From NCBI GenBank assembly GCA_020809705.1, contig CP085833.1:4464001-4528000 (forward strand): 64,000 nt of DNA, read 5' to 3'. Shown piece after piece: positions 49,901 through 59,790 of the stretch. The position numbers were made by a program, and so were the translations under genes. The stretch is from Calonectria ilicicola. Lineage: Eukaryota > Ascomycota > Sordariomycetes > Hypocreales > Nectriaceae. The stretch's first letter is position 1; every line of letters starts with the position of its first letter. The notes under the pieces are model-generated. The model searched no databases and was not told where the DNA came from. It saw nothing but the letters and a program-made list of their open reading frames with translations.

Positions 49901-51264
49901 CTCCTCCTTGAGAGGACCAAGCCTTCCTTCGCCACGCAGACGCTGTCGCTCTGTATCCCGAGCAGCAATGATCTCCTCAGAGCCCAGCTCATTCAAGAGG
50001 CCCATGTTACTGCAATGCAAAAGTTCTGCCATCAACTCGCACGTCTTGAATCTGTCAAAGCCAAGAGGCTCAAGCTTTTCACCAAACGTAGAATCAATCT
50101 TATTCTTTTGAGCCGGAGCTTCCATAATCAAGCTCATGAACTTGGGCACGTTCTGTGCAAAGAGACGGAGCAGAGTTCCCAGATAGATGGGATCCCGGCT
50201 TGAAGGAACAGCATTGCCCTCTGTCCCCATGTCAGGGTCGTAATCTGAGTTGTTCTTTCGAATGACCTCAATGACAATGCCAACACCCACGGTCAACGGG
50301 TTTCCACCCCCAAGCATGTACTTAATAAGCTGCTCGACGCAGGGCTTGGAAACCAGCTGGCGGGTCAGCTCGTTGGGGCCAATGCATTGCTGCTCGTGCT
50401 GGGAGGCGTTGGCGGAGATGGTAATGATGGCCTTGATAAAGTCGCCAGCAGCAGTCTGGACGACCCAGTTGTTCTCGGGGCTGAGGCAGGAGAGGAGGGT
50501 GGGGATTATGTCTTTGGAATAGAGCCACTGCAGGGACACGAAGGTTAGCTAGATGTGGTGTGATGGAGTCAGCATGTACATACCTCGACAATGCCCTGGC
50601 CGCCCTCACTACGGTCAAGAGCAATAATCTTGAGCAGAAGGTCCATAACCATAGGGCATTCGACGTGCTTGAGCAAGTCGGGAACAGCATCGGGAATGCT
50701 CATTAGGAGCTCCATCATGTCATCTGTCTTCTTTTCAAAGAGAGACTCGTTGACCTTTGTAAAGTAGCTCGCCTGTAGAGGATCAAGCGGGGCAGGTCGC
50801 GCGAGGAACTTCCAAAACTCCCGAATCAGTTGTCGGTTCTCGGCGAGGGCCTCGTAGATGGACCAGGTGTCGGAGCTGAGGATCTCGCAGGCGACAAAGG
50901 CATAGCGGTTGCGCTTCTTTTCTTGCTCCTCATCATCCTCGTTGCCGGGTTCAGTGGAACGAGATGAGGCGCGCGGTCTGGAAAAGGGCAGCAAGCGGTT
51001 CTTGGCCTTGGACTCGTCATCTTCGGCTGTGCCGTCCTCCTTTGCTGGAGTCTCAACCGTTTCTAGGCTTGGAGCAACGACATATTCAAGGAGGTGCTGG
51101 AGGACCTTGTCCTCTCTCAAATACTCGATGAGTTTGGTGTTGTGCTGCTTGAGTTCCTGGATCAAGTCGCTCTCGTCGAGCAGCTCCTCGAGGGTAAAGT
51201 CGGTTTTCTCGAGGATAGTATCAATGGTGGAGATGTTGGCGTATCCGCCAAACCTCCAAAACAT
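46997..51264 (-). CDS. SAPS-family Sit4/PP6 phosphatase-associated protein, with in-frame TAG
   Basis: Confident exons: 51264-50584, 50527-49055 and 48994 to the stop at 48098, with introns 50583-50528 (GTATGT...CTGCAG) and 49054-48995 (GTGAGT...ACACAG), both phase 0. The start is the canonical SAPS N-terminus MFWRFGGYANIST. The folded SAPS region runs to about residue 400, interrupts with a long Ser/Glu-rich acidic insert, and resumes at SFFFAYPWNNFLHNVVYDIV. SAPS proteins are regulatory subunits that hold and target the PP2A-like phosphatase Sit4/PP6 in cell-cycle and TOR signalling. A terminal exon, 47665-46997, is clear: it begins FRAYTDPLNN, carries a proline run, then IPPSRARLQLAARLA, and ends EDPDDDEVVV. 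Between 48100 and 47666 the structure is unresolved: frame-matched coding-like sequence follows the TAG at 48098. Up to that TAG the protein has 1016 residues. Confidence 0.85.
47666..48100 (-). other. Unresolved junction of the SAPS gene: stop codon followed by coding-like frame
   Basis: After the TAG at 48100-48098 the same frame stays open for 50 codons and reads as an acidic coding-like stretch (TAMDDDVLNLGDLESFEDVD within it) before a TGA at 47944-47942. No strong donor precedes the TAG; GTGACG, 102 bp before the end of the TAG and in phase 0, is the only frame-preserving candidate I see. An acceptor (CTCTTAG) at 47670-47666 leads into the last exon in phase 0. Donors of fair quality (GTACGA, GTATGA) exist between 47945 and 47820 but their frames do not join simply. 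Confidence 0.6.
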
Positions 51265-51658
51265 GGTGACGGTTCGGGACTGGGCCGCGGCGCCGGACAA
51301 GCAGCACCGGGACGGGAAACGTAGGGAATAGGTTTGGCCGGGTCGGAGGGAGCTATCGAGGTGACGGGATCATGTAATCCGAGCACGGCAGTGCATGCGG
51401 AGAGGCCGATGATGCGAGCAAGTCAGGGGGGGCTCGGAGCAGGTCGTGGAATAGAGGGGATTAGGATGCGCTGCGCGAGAATAACAAAGCCCGTCTATGG
51501 CATTCCGGAATGCCTGGGGACAGCGGTCGTGTAGATGAAGGAACGGGAGGCGATGATCGCGCAGGACGCGGATCGCGAGTCGCGGGTGGCGGATTGCCTG
51601 TGATGGGTAAGAAAGTGTGAGTGAGAGAATGAGTAACCCAGTCTGTCCAGGCGTAGGT

Positions 51659-51679
51659 GGACAGGACAGGACAGGACAG
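51659..51679. repeat. (GGACA)n microsatellite
   Basis: About four tandem GGACA units in the SAPS upstream region. Confidence 0.75.
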
Positions 51680-52075
51680 AATGGGATAGGGCAGCGGTGA
51701 TGTCAGCAGCCTGGATTTTGGGGGAGGGGGGCTTTTTTTGGTGCGAGAGACGGGGAGGGGAACTGCGGGCAAACGGGCGGCAGCGGCAGCGAGACAGCAA
51801 TAGCGCAGCAGCAGGGCAATGGCGCAGCGCAGGCGAAGGGGAGAGGCCACACACAAGCAGAGGACGAGGCGCGCGCGCCAAAGCTGGGCTGGAGCGAGGA
51901 CGGGATGGGCGTGATGAGTGTGCGTGCGGGCGGCACCACGAGGCAGAAAGAAAGGGCTGCAGCACCTAATTCCCTTGGCGCACAAGCACACCAAGCACCA
52001 AACACGGCTGGCGGCTCCCCGTATAGCGTAGCGTAGCGTAGCGATGCGTCGTCCGTCGTCGCCCGCACGCGACCA

Positions 52076-52131
52076 AGCACAAGCAGCAGCAGTAGCAGCA
52101 GTAGCAGTAGCAGCGGCGGCAGCAGAGGCAC
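52076..52131. repeat. (AGC)n-type imperfect trinucleotide repeat
   Basis: Imperfect AGC/AGT/GGC trinucleotides in the SAPS upstream region. Confidence 0.7.
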
Positions 52132-52806
52132 AACAGCGCACCGCAGTGGACAAACCGGGTTGCGACAGGGGGCGATTGGGCCCGGTGGGCTGCGTCGACA
52201 CCACTAACGCACAGGCGGGCGGATACAGCGGCTCTGTTCTACTGTTGCACACGTACGCAGCAGCAGGGCCCGAGAGCGGCTGCAAGATTGCGCCCGAGAT
52301 GGGGCGGGCTTTTGCCGACCAAACAACGGACACAGTGGTCTGGTTGCTCGGCCGTCGGTAGACAATTTTTTTTTCTGCAGCGTCGTAGGCGCGTCCGTCG
52401 CGGCAACGGCTTGCAGTTGCAGTTGGGTCGGCCTGAAGCATAAAGCAAGACGCCCAAGAACGTCTTTTCTGGGCCCAGCGGGGACGCACCAGCCAAACAG
52501 GTTTTGCCTCTCTGATTCAGGAAATACGGGATGTGGTCCCCGTGTCCTGTGTGTCTTGCGTGTCCGTGTCCTCCTGTGCGTGGTGCGTGTTCCGTTGCAG
52601 AAAAAAAAAGGATGTTTCCAAAGACTCAACGTGGGGGGCCCAAGAGAGGAGGGGGAGGGGAAGCGAGAGCGATTGGACAGACAAAGGACAAAATCGGAAG
52701 ACAAGACTTACTAAAACAAGTGCGATAACGCTTCCTGGGAGAAAAACCGGCTCGCAGACGGGCAGTATCAGACAGCCCGTCGATCCCCGCGCTTGTGATG
52801 TCTATA

Positions 52807-52836
52807 GTGGTGGTGGTGGTGGTGGTGGTGGTGGTG
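52807..52836. repeat. (GGT)n microsatellite
   Basis: About ten tandem GGT units (ACC on the minus strand), upstream of the SAPS gene. Confidence 0.85.
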
Positions 52837-54408
52837 CGTGTGCGAGCTACTCTGCGAGTGACGGAGGGGAATGAGGGGTGCAATCGTATGGATCACGGGG
52901 AAGAAATGTCGAGGAATGTGGGAATGTGGATAGTCGCGGGGCTCGCCTGCTTGAGCCGGATTGGTTGCGAAACGCTAGCTAGCCAAGCTCGTTCTCTAAG
53001 CGCCGACCCGGCTTGCACCAGTTACCGATATGTCATGATGCATCATGATACAACACCCTGACAAATCGTGGTGTTGAAGCGTGCCTTTACCCCAAACAAA
53101 AACGGGAGTCATATCACCATGCTTTAACCCTGCAAATCGTTTGGATAACTAGACCCAAGCTCAATTCCACATTTCTGCTCCCTTAACTCCATTTGCAACA
53201 CCAAAAGACTAAAACTTAACAACGGCTATTAAGGTTCATGACTATCTCTAGACCAATCAGCATCACTTCTGCCCCTCATATTTCCTCCTAGAAACATACT
53301 CCAATCATGAAATAAAATATTTTATTTACCCGTCATCTTCTCAAACTCCGACACAATCCAGCAAGCAACCCGCACGGTAATCCGAGAACACCCAAGTCCT
53401 ACTCGTATCATCAACCACAGCACAGCGCACACACTATCAAAAAAAAAATCCCAAATAGCCGACCCCCGACAGTCTCTGGCCCGAGTCCCTCCCCTTGCAA
53501 CCCAAGAATCCAGAGAATGTCTGTTTCGGGACCCGAGCGTTGCCTGCCTCCCGGTAATCACACACAATCCCTGAGCCAGCCACGTTTTTGCCCCCACGCT
53601 TGTCCATATCCGCTAGCTAAGCCATGTGTCCTATATTCACGTGGCGCGGTCCCCGGTATGTAATTTATCACATGATAGCACCGGGTGTGCTTTGGTGGAG
53701 TTGGTTCAGCTGGAATGTCATCTGGTTGGACCAGCCGACGCACGCCATCCAAAAACCATATCGTTGATTCATCCCGATTGATCGGCAAGTCATTCCATGA
53801 TGAAACCCGCCACTCTATCGTAGCGTCCGTTTCTCAGAACGGATCGGCGTTGATGCCCCGCTAACCTAATCCGACAACTTGAGCCACATGCAGCTTACCC
53901 TAGACCTTTTGACCACTGAATGCATCTTCAATCAACATTCTGTCCCCGGGTATATTTATCCGGACTATTTACACATTTCACATGTTATGAATACCATAAA
54001 CAATCGACCAGTGATTTGATTTTAGTGGATCCATGGTTCTGTGGAAACTACATGTGTTTCGTCTGCTCTTGACAGGGCAGTGCTTATTACCATATCACAT
54101 GGCAACAGACAGGAACAAGGCGGTTCTTGTATCAGGTGTATTCTACCTAATGTTTACATACGGTAAGGAAATAAGAAAAGTCTAGTCCCAACCAGCATCC
54201 TGCAATTCGCCAGCAAACCCATGGTTGAAAGGAGAGTAATGGGTAGAGATACACTTGAAATCCAAAAGAAGGAAGGTGGTGAAAGTTTGAAGCAACAATG
54301 CATGAGATGAAGAAGAAAAACAATGAAAAAAGTATTTTCCCGACCGCTTAAATGACAAACCCCCTCGCAGCAAGTCTATATGTACTCTTTTGTTTTTTGG
54401 TTGTTTTC

Positions 54409-55833
54409 TTAGGCGCTGATGCCGTTGAAGGCCATCAGGTTGGGGCTGCCGGTTCCGCCGTTGGTGATCTTGTTGGGGGTTCCGAGAGCCTTGATGCGAG
54501 CAGTGATGGAGGCAACAGTAGCCAGGTTGCCCTCCTTAGCCTTGAGGTACAGAGATAGACCGGCGACGTGGGGGCAAGCCATGCTGGTGCCGCTCATGGT
54601 AGCAGTGGCACTGGTGGAGGAGATACCGACGCTAGTGATGGCGACACCGGGAGCCCAGACATCGAGGGTAGAGCCAAAGTTGGAGAAAGAAGCCTTGGTC
54701 CAGGTGCTGTCGACGGCACCGACGCAGACGGCAGTAGAAGCAGATGCGGGAGAAGAGTTGGAAGCATCGACGTTGCTGTTACCGGCGGCGGCGACGACCA
54801 GGATTCCAGCCTGGGAGGCAGCGTCCACAGCAGAGTTGAAGGCAGTCGACTTGCTTCCACCGAGAGAAAGAGAAATGACAGAGTTGGCAGCACGGCCAGT
54901 GGTTTTTGTGATGTTGTTGACCGCCCAGTTAAAGCCATCAAGGACAACGTCGGTAGTAGACTAGATGTTTGCGATACAAGTCAGTCATCCGGAAGCGTAC
55001 AATTATAGATAATTAGAGTTGAGAGGGGGACTCACGCTAGCACCGTCAAGGACCTTGACTCCCATGATGTTGGCGTTCTTGGCGACACCCCACGTCTTTC
55101 CAGCAATGGTACCAGCGCAGTGGCTTCCGTGGCCGTTGTTGTCCACATTCTGAGTTTTGGGGGCAGCGTTGTAGCCCCAGAAAGCCCTGCCCCCGAACTC
55201 GGTGTGCTGGGTGTAGACGCCAGTGTCGACCACGTAGGCCCACATACCCTTACCAGCAGAGTCATCATAGGTGTAGTTGGTCGAACCAGTGACGCGGTGC
55301 GAGATGGCACCGAGGCCCCATTGGGTAGTGGCCGCGGTGACGGTCGTGTAGAGAGTGATTACACGAACGGGCTCAACCGACGCGACCTGTATAGGCGAAG
55401 TTTGTTAGTATTTCCGGATGCTTGGTGGAATGCTCTGCCACGTGGGAGATGAGTGAACTTCCCCTTTGAGCGTGGGGGGCCGCCACTGGGGAGGGCGATC
55501 TTGACTTACAGCATCCTTTTGGCTAATGGCGGCGATGGTAGACTTGTCAAAGGAACCGGAGTATGCCTTGAAGTTGGTGGTGCCTCCGCTGTAAACCTTG
55601 CCGACACCGGTTCCGGCGTCGGTGCCACGGCGGGCGAGAGCGCGCTTGTGGATAGCGTTGACCTCGTTCAAATGGCTGTTGACATCCTGGGAGGATGTAC
55701 CGGGCTTCAGAGTGACAATGTACTTGCCCTGAACAATGTCCTTGTCTGTGTAGTTGATGTTGGGTGCCGGTGCGACGGGGGCAGCGAGAGCGGGCACAGC
55801 GGCCAGGATATAAAGAATGAAAGAGGGGAGCAT
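54409..55833 (-). CDS. Secreted subtilisin-like serine protease (S8A, proteinase-K type)
   Basis: Three exons, 55833-55510, 55386-55036 and 54960-54409, give 408 residues. The introns are 123 bp (branch TACTAAC) and 75 bp, both phase 0. Residues 1 to about 17 form a signal peptide (hydrophobic ILYILAAVPALA, then APVAPAP). A propeptide of inhibitor-I9 type follows (GKYIVTLKPG ... AISQKDAVASVEP), and the mature domain begins near residue 125-130. The catalytic triad is intact: Asp162 in VVDTG, His194 in HGSHCAGT and Ser351 in GTSMACPH, with oxyanion Asn286 in AAGNS. The family includes proteinase K, Trichoderma alkaline protease and the cuticle-degrading PR1 enzymes of insect-pathogenic Hypocreales. 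An extracellular alkaline endopeptidase for nutrition or host/prey attack is expected; the lifestyle cannot be told from this gene. Confidence 0.96.
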
Positions 55834-57405
55834 TGTGCTTGAGTTGTAGTTTAAAGAGGAATGTGTTGAATGTGTTTGGATGAAAGGACTGTGGTGAAGT
55901 TTGTGAGAAGGATCGTGGTGATAGTGATAGTAGTTGGAGTCTTAAGGAGTGACTTGAAGAAAGGAGTGATGCCTGTCGAAGGCGGTGGGTTTGCTTTGCA
56001 AGGTGGTGAGAGAAGGAATGGCAGCTGATGCTGATGAGGAAAAAGGAACCTGATGCTGGAGGCAGACGACTAGTTATATACAGATATCGAGAGCCACGAC
56101 GATGGCTTCTACTCCACGCCAGCCTCAAGACGTCTCCTTCGCCAATCCCATAGTCGGTTTGGCCGAGCTTGGTGAAAGCCTCAATCCCGGTCTCGTATCC
56201 CTACACCAAAAGCCAATGCCGCTGTTACAGTCTCCAATTGCGCCCCCCCTCCGCGGACACCCACGTCTGGACACGCCGCAGCAAGCCAAACCCTCCAGCC
56301 TCTGGGTTCTGAGTCGTGCGAGCGCCGCCAGGTTGGACCCGGGAAACCTTGCACACGCCCAACAAGTCTGGATCTGGGAAGGACACTAGGCTCCACGCAG
56401 ATCGATCAACACAAACCGAAAGCTTCTCTTCCAGATTGGGGTTGGATGACAGCAGTTTAACCTTTGCGCCTCCTTCAAACGCGGCCAAAGGAAAAGGCTG
56501 GTGGCGGCTGCGCAAGGCGATGGCGTCTCATCGCACTTGGGGAATATCGACCGCCATGCTTGTTTCGCTCTTTTCCCCTTTTCCCCAAGTGTCCGACGCT
56601 ACGCTTCAGATCACACTTTGGGGAAGAACCTGAGGTGACGCCTCGAAGCTCTACAAGCCCATCCCACCAATGCGGCGACGACTCCCGGGACGCCCGTCAA
56701 TAAAGTCGTAGCCCTGTTCCACTTATCCGAGCAATTGAAACATGCTGTGACCCCAGGCCCCGAGACGTGGGCTTGCCGTCTGCCGCAGCCTAGGAGTGGA
56801 AGAGTCAAAAGCCACGAGAGCTGTTCCAGAAAGCTGGTGCCGTCTTGGAGCTTCAAGCCATTGGACAGGAATGTGCTTGCCCCCTAAACCGGGCATCTTA
56901 CGCACGCAGTCTCCCCGTATCGGAACTGAATGCATTTTACTTATCGTGAAAAAAAAACCTACAGCATTTTGTAGATCCGTATCATGGAGCATAGCTTTAG
57001 AGAATCGCCGATATAGGGTGGCCACATGATGTAGCCGGCAGTCAAGCATCATGTCTTGTCTAGTGATACCCTCCAACGTCTGCATGATTCAGGCAAATCG
57101 GGATACTAGGCTTAAATATTACTGTTTTCGCTAAAGATCTGGAATAATCTGTTGATCGGAACTCGGGAAACCCATCATCAATACGAGTGAGACATTGGCG
57201 TTAGCATTATATCATGTTTGGTCGTAATACTAAATAAACAGTGTTTACCCTGGTCTACCTATGAGAACCCCGAATTTAATGACATCTAGAGACAGTGATT
57301 GTGGCTCATGGAATCCTAGCATTATGCTCCACTTAGAGAACCGGCCCATGGACGGATATTGATCCACTTTTGACAAGCGCGATGGCTTCGACTAGAGTCA
57401 CCGGA
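55834..57405. other. Intergenic: protease promoter and 3' flank of spp382
   Basis: 1.6 kb. The left part is the leader and promoter of the subtilase. The right part (from about 57080) is AT-richer 3' flank. A 95-codon plus frame at 56102-56389 lies in the promoter and shows no conserved features. Confidence 0.45.
56073..56080 (-). promoter_or_regulatory. TATA-like element of the subtilase gene
   Basis: On the minus strand TATATAAC lies about 240 bp upstream of the start codon, in a region with no other gene. A 200 bp leader would be plausible. Confidence 0.4.
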
Positions 57406-59790
57406 TCATGCTCCAGCAACTGCACTCGCCATGACACGAAGCCCTTTATCAAACTCGCCCTTGACGCCTCTGACCTCCATAACCTCCACGGGTAAGACGC
57501 CCCTCCACCAACCGTACCACTCCGCCACCTCGCTCAGGTCGGCATCGTCGAGCGCCAACCACTCCGTCAGCTTTTCGTGCCACTTTGGGAACATGTGCTG
57601 TACGAGTACTTCAGCTATCTTGTTCTTCCCCAGCATCGGCGTCCACCGGAGGATGCCTGTCAGGACACCAAGATATGGCTCCTGATCTGCGGGATCAACG
57701 CGAAAGTTGGTCCGCATGTATTTGCCCATGGATGGCAGCACGTGCGACATGACGAGCGACCGCCACTGGTCTCCGAGCACACTCTCCCATTGTGTGAGAC
57801 CTGGGAATAGGCCTCGCTCAAATTCCCACGAGTCAATAAGGTGTCTAAACTTCCTTCTGACATCGGCCACAAGGCCGGTGCCCTTGGGGTCCAAATGGTA
57901 CGAAGGAAGATATTGAAGCCACGGAAACAGCCAAGTGTGGGGTAGATGATGGCTTTGGCGCCTCCTTTTAGGGTTCCATTCCGACACTGCCGTTTCTAGT
58001 TTGCGAGCAATGTTGTCAATAAACTGAGCCCGAACAAAGGGTGGGAGAAGATTGTCCCAAGCTTCAAAGAAACTGAGCATAGGTGTCGCGTCGAGGACGT
58101 CCCAAGAACGAACTGCAGCAAGGGCCTTCGGCAACCAATTCTTGTACATCATGCTCTCGTAAGGCGTTGTGGACTTGTGGTGACTTCGATACACATCGTC
58201 ATCATTCACCTCAGATGATTGCCACTTTCCGAGGGCTTGATTCTTCTTGCCGCCCGTTGGCATGAATAAACGAGAAAGGCCGCTAAGTTCCGAGGCAAAC
58301 TTTGTAGGTTCTGTTAGCGGATTCCAATCCGATTCTCGAAGGAATGGGTGAACTGCCGCAACAGCAATGTCGGCCACCTCCTCGTGAGCCACGCCGAGTT
58401 CCAGGGCTTGTTGTAGGCATTTGATAAGCTGATCCCAATCCGCAGTGGCGAGTTCTTCGGTTACCAGATTAGAAAAGGTTTGCAGCCTCTCAAAATCCGA
58501 TCGTAATTCTTCAACCTCCTGTTCCTTTTCCTTTAGTTCCAAGTCGATCCATGTTTTCCTTTCCTCTAGACTCTTCCACTCCTCAGAGAATGCAACTAGA
58601 TCTGCCTGTGCGCGCTTGGCCAGCTTCCTAGCTTCTATCACTTCTGTTGATTCAGGAGTGGCAGTGCCAGTTGTAGGTGTCATGATGCCGCTAGTAGATG
58701 TCAACATCTTGCTACCTGGACCAGTCATATCCAGAATAGGCGCAAATGCGTCTGGGATATGTAGGCCTGGGGCCGTCGCCTTGAGCTCCTCTGCGGTAAT
58801 ATATTTGGTCTTTTGGCGGCGTGGCGTGCTTGTAGCGCTGTCAAAGGCGCTTCCAAGTGTCTTGGCCTTGGCTTTCCTTCGCTTCTTCTTCTTTTCCTCG
58901 TCGTCTGAATCTTCGACGGTTTCGCCACGCATTTGGGCCTGGCGTTTTTCCTCCTGGCGTTCTTGTTCGGACTTTTCTTTGACAGCACCCAAACCAACAC
59001 CTTGTGGTCGAAGGTTGGCCTCAATAATGATGTTTCGACCCTGTCCTTCTTTACCCAAACCTTCACCTTCCTTGTAACCCATCTTTGCCATCATTCGAGC
59101 TCCAAAGGATTTTGCGTTGATTTTTCCTTTGGCGCCAAAGGCGCTCGGTTGGGGTTTGTTCCGCGGTGTCGGACTTCCATTATTCGCTGTCTCGTTCAAC
59201 ACGGGTTGACGAGAAGAGGACGGGACAAAGCCCATGCCCAATGGGTTGTTTCCCTTGAACTTGGTCTGGAATGATGGATACTTGGACGGTTCGTCGCTCT
59301 TTTCCTTGGAAGACCCGTTTGAATCGCCCCCAAAGGACCCCATCATGCGCGTGGCGCTGCCGAAGCCCAACCCAATGCCTGGCGCACCATTTTCTTCTTC
59401 GCTTTCCTCCTCATCCTTGCCGAGTGTGTTTCCTCCTAGAACGGGTCGTGCATCATCGGAATCGTCATCGTCATCGTCATCCTCCTCTTCCTCCCCTGCA
59501 CCCGTCGTGACAAAGCTCATGCCCTTATTCCGCAGATTCTTCCTCTTCCACTTCCTCGCTGGTCCTTCATCCTCGCTGTCAGACCCAAAAATCCCCAAAG
59601 CTGCCTTTTCTTTGTTGTTCCCACCGAGGCGACGGCGTTTCCGCGGGTTTGCATCGCGAAAGTCGTTGTCGGGGTCGATTCCGGGCGCAAGGTAATCGTC
59701 TTCGGACTCAGACCCAGAGGAAGAGTACTCAGCCGCGGCAGCCTTTGTGAGACGCGACGAGTCGAACGTAGGAAACGAAGAACCGCTCAT
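57406..59790 (-). CDS. spp382: G-patch spliceosome-disassembly factor (Spp382/Ntr1, TFIP11)
   Basis: One intronless frame of 794 residues. The N-terminus is acidic and Ser-rich with EEEEDDDDDDDSDD. A G-patch lies at about 225-270 (KSFGARMMAKMGYKEGEGLG). A basic KKKKRRKAKAK run, a coiled-coil segment at about 400-450, and the GCFC-type helical region (WLFPWLQYLPSYH onwards) follow. The family partners the DEAH helicase Prp43, whose ATPase it stimulates through the G-patch, to release the intron lariat and recycle the spliceosome in the nucleus. Length and domain order match fungal and animal TFIP11 (about 800-840 residues). This is a housekeeping gene and marks the return to core genome. The C-terminus ends shortly after the conserved region, with nothing unusual. 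Confidence 0.95.
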   Translation of the reverse strand: MSGSSFPTFDSSRLTKAAAAEYSSSGSESEDDYLAPGIDPDNDFRDANPRKRRRLGGNNKEKAALGIFGSDSEDEGPARKWKRKNLRNKGMSFVTTGAGEEEEDDDDDDDSDDARPVLGGNTLGKDEEESEEENGAPGIGLGFGSATRMMGSFGGDSNGSSKEKSDEPSKYPSFQTKFKGNNPLGMGFVPSSSRQPVLNETANNGSPTPRNKPQPSAFGAKGKINAKSFGARMMAKMGYKEGEGLGKEGQGRNIIIEANLRPQGVGLGAVKEKSEQERQEEKRQAQMRGETVEDSDDEEKKKKRRKAKAKTLGSAFDSATSTPRRQKTKYITAEELKATAPGLHIPDAFAPILDMTGPGSKMLTSTSGIMTPTTGTATPESTEVIEARKLAKRAQADLVAFSEEWKSLEERKTWIDLELKEKEQEVEELRSDFERLQTFSNLVTEELATADWDQLIKCLQQALELGVAHEEVADIAVAAVHPFLRESDWNPLTEPTKFASELSGLSRLFMPTGGKKNQALGKWQSSEVNDDDVYRSHHKSTTPYESMMYKNWLPKALAAVRSWDVLDATPMLSFFEAWDNLLPPFVRAQFIDNIARKLETAVSEWNPKRRRQSHHLPHTWLFPWLQYLPSYHLDPKGTGLVADVRRKFRHLIDSWEFERGLFPGLTQWESVLGDQWRSLVMSHVLPSMGKYMRTNFRVDPADQEPYLGVLTGILRWTPMLGKNKIAEVLVQHMFPKWHEKLTEWLALDDADLSEVAEWYGWWRGVLPVEVMEVRGVKGEFDKGLRVMASAVAGA

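Larger units (their letters stand above)
51265..54408. other. Intergenic: SAPS promoter/leader and 3' flank of the protease
   Basis: 3.1 kb. On the minus strand 51300-52500 is C/T-rich and is probably the SAPS leader and promoter. A 342-codon minus frame at 51461-52489 is Arg/Pro/Ser/Cys-rich, overlaps two other long frames and has no domain, so it is not called. Tandem repeats lie at 51659-51679, 52027-52042, 52076-52131 and 52807-52836. A methionine-less open frame at 53833-53558 (minus) is noted separately as uncertain. Confidence 0.45.

Noticed and set aside
51265..51300. Upstream TTG-initiated extension of the SAPS protein
   Set aside because: The family N-terminus MFWRFGGYANIST begins at the ATG at 51264; the TTG lacks support in eukaryotes.
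51461..52489. 342-codon minus-strand open frame
   Set aside because: Arg/Pro/Ser/Cys-rich, overlaps other long frames in the same GC- and repeat-rich region, and shows no domain; it lies in the SAPS leader/promoter.
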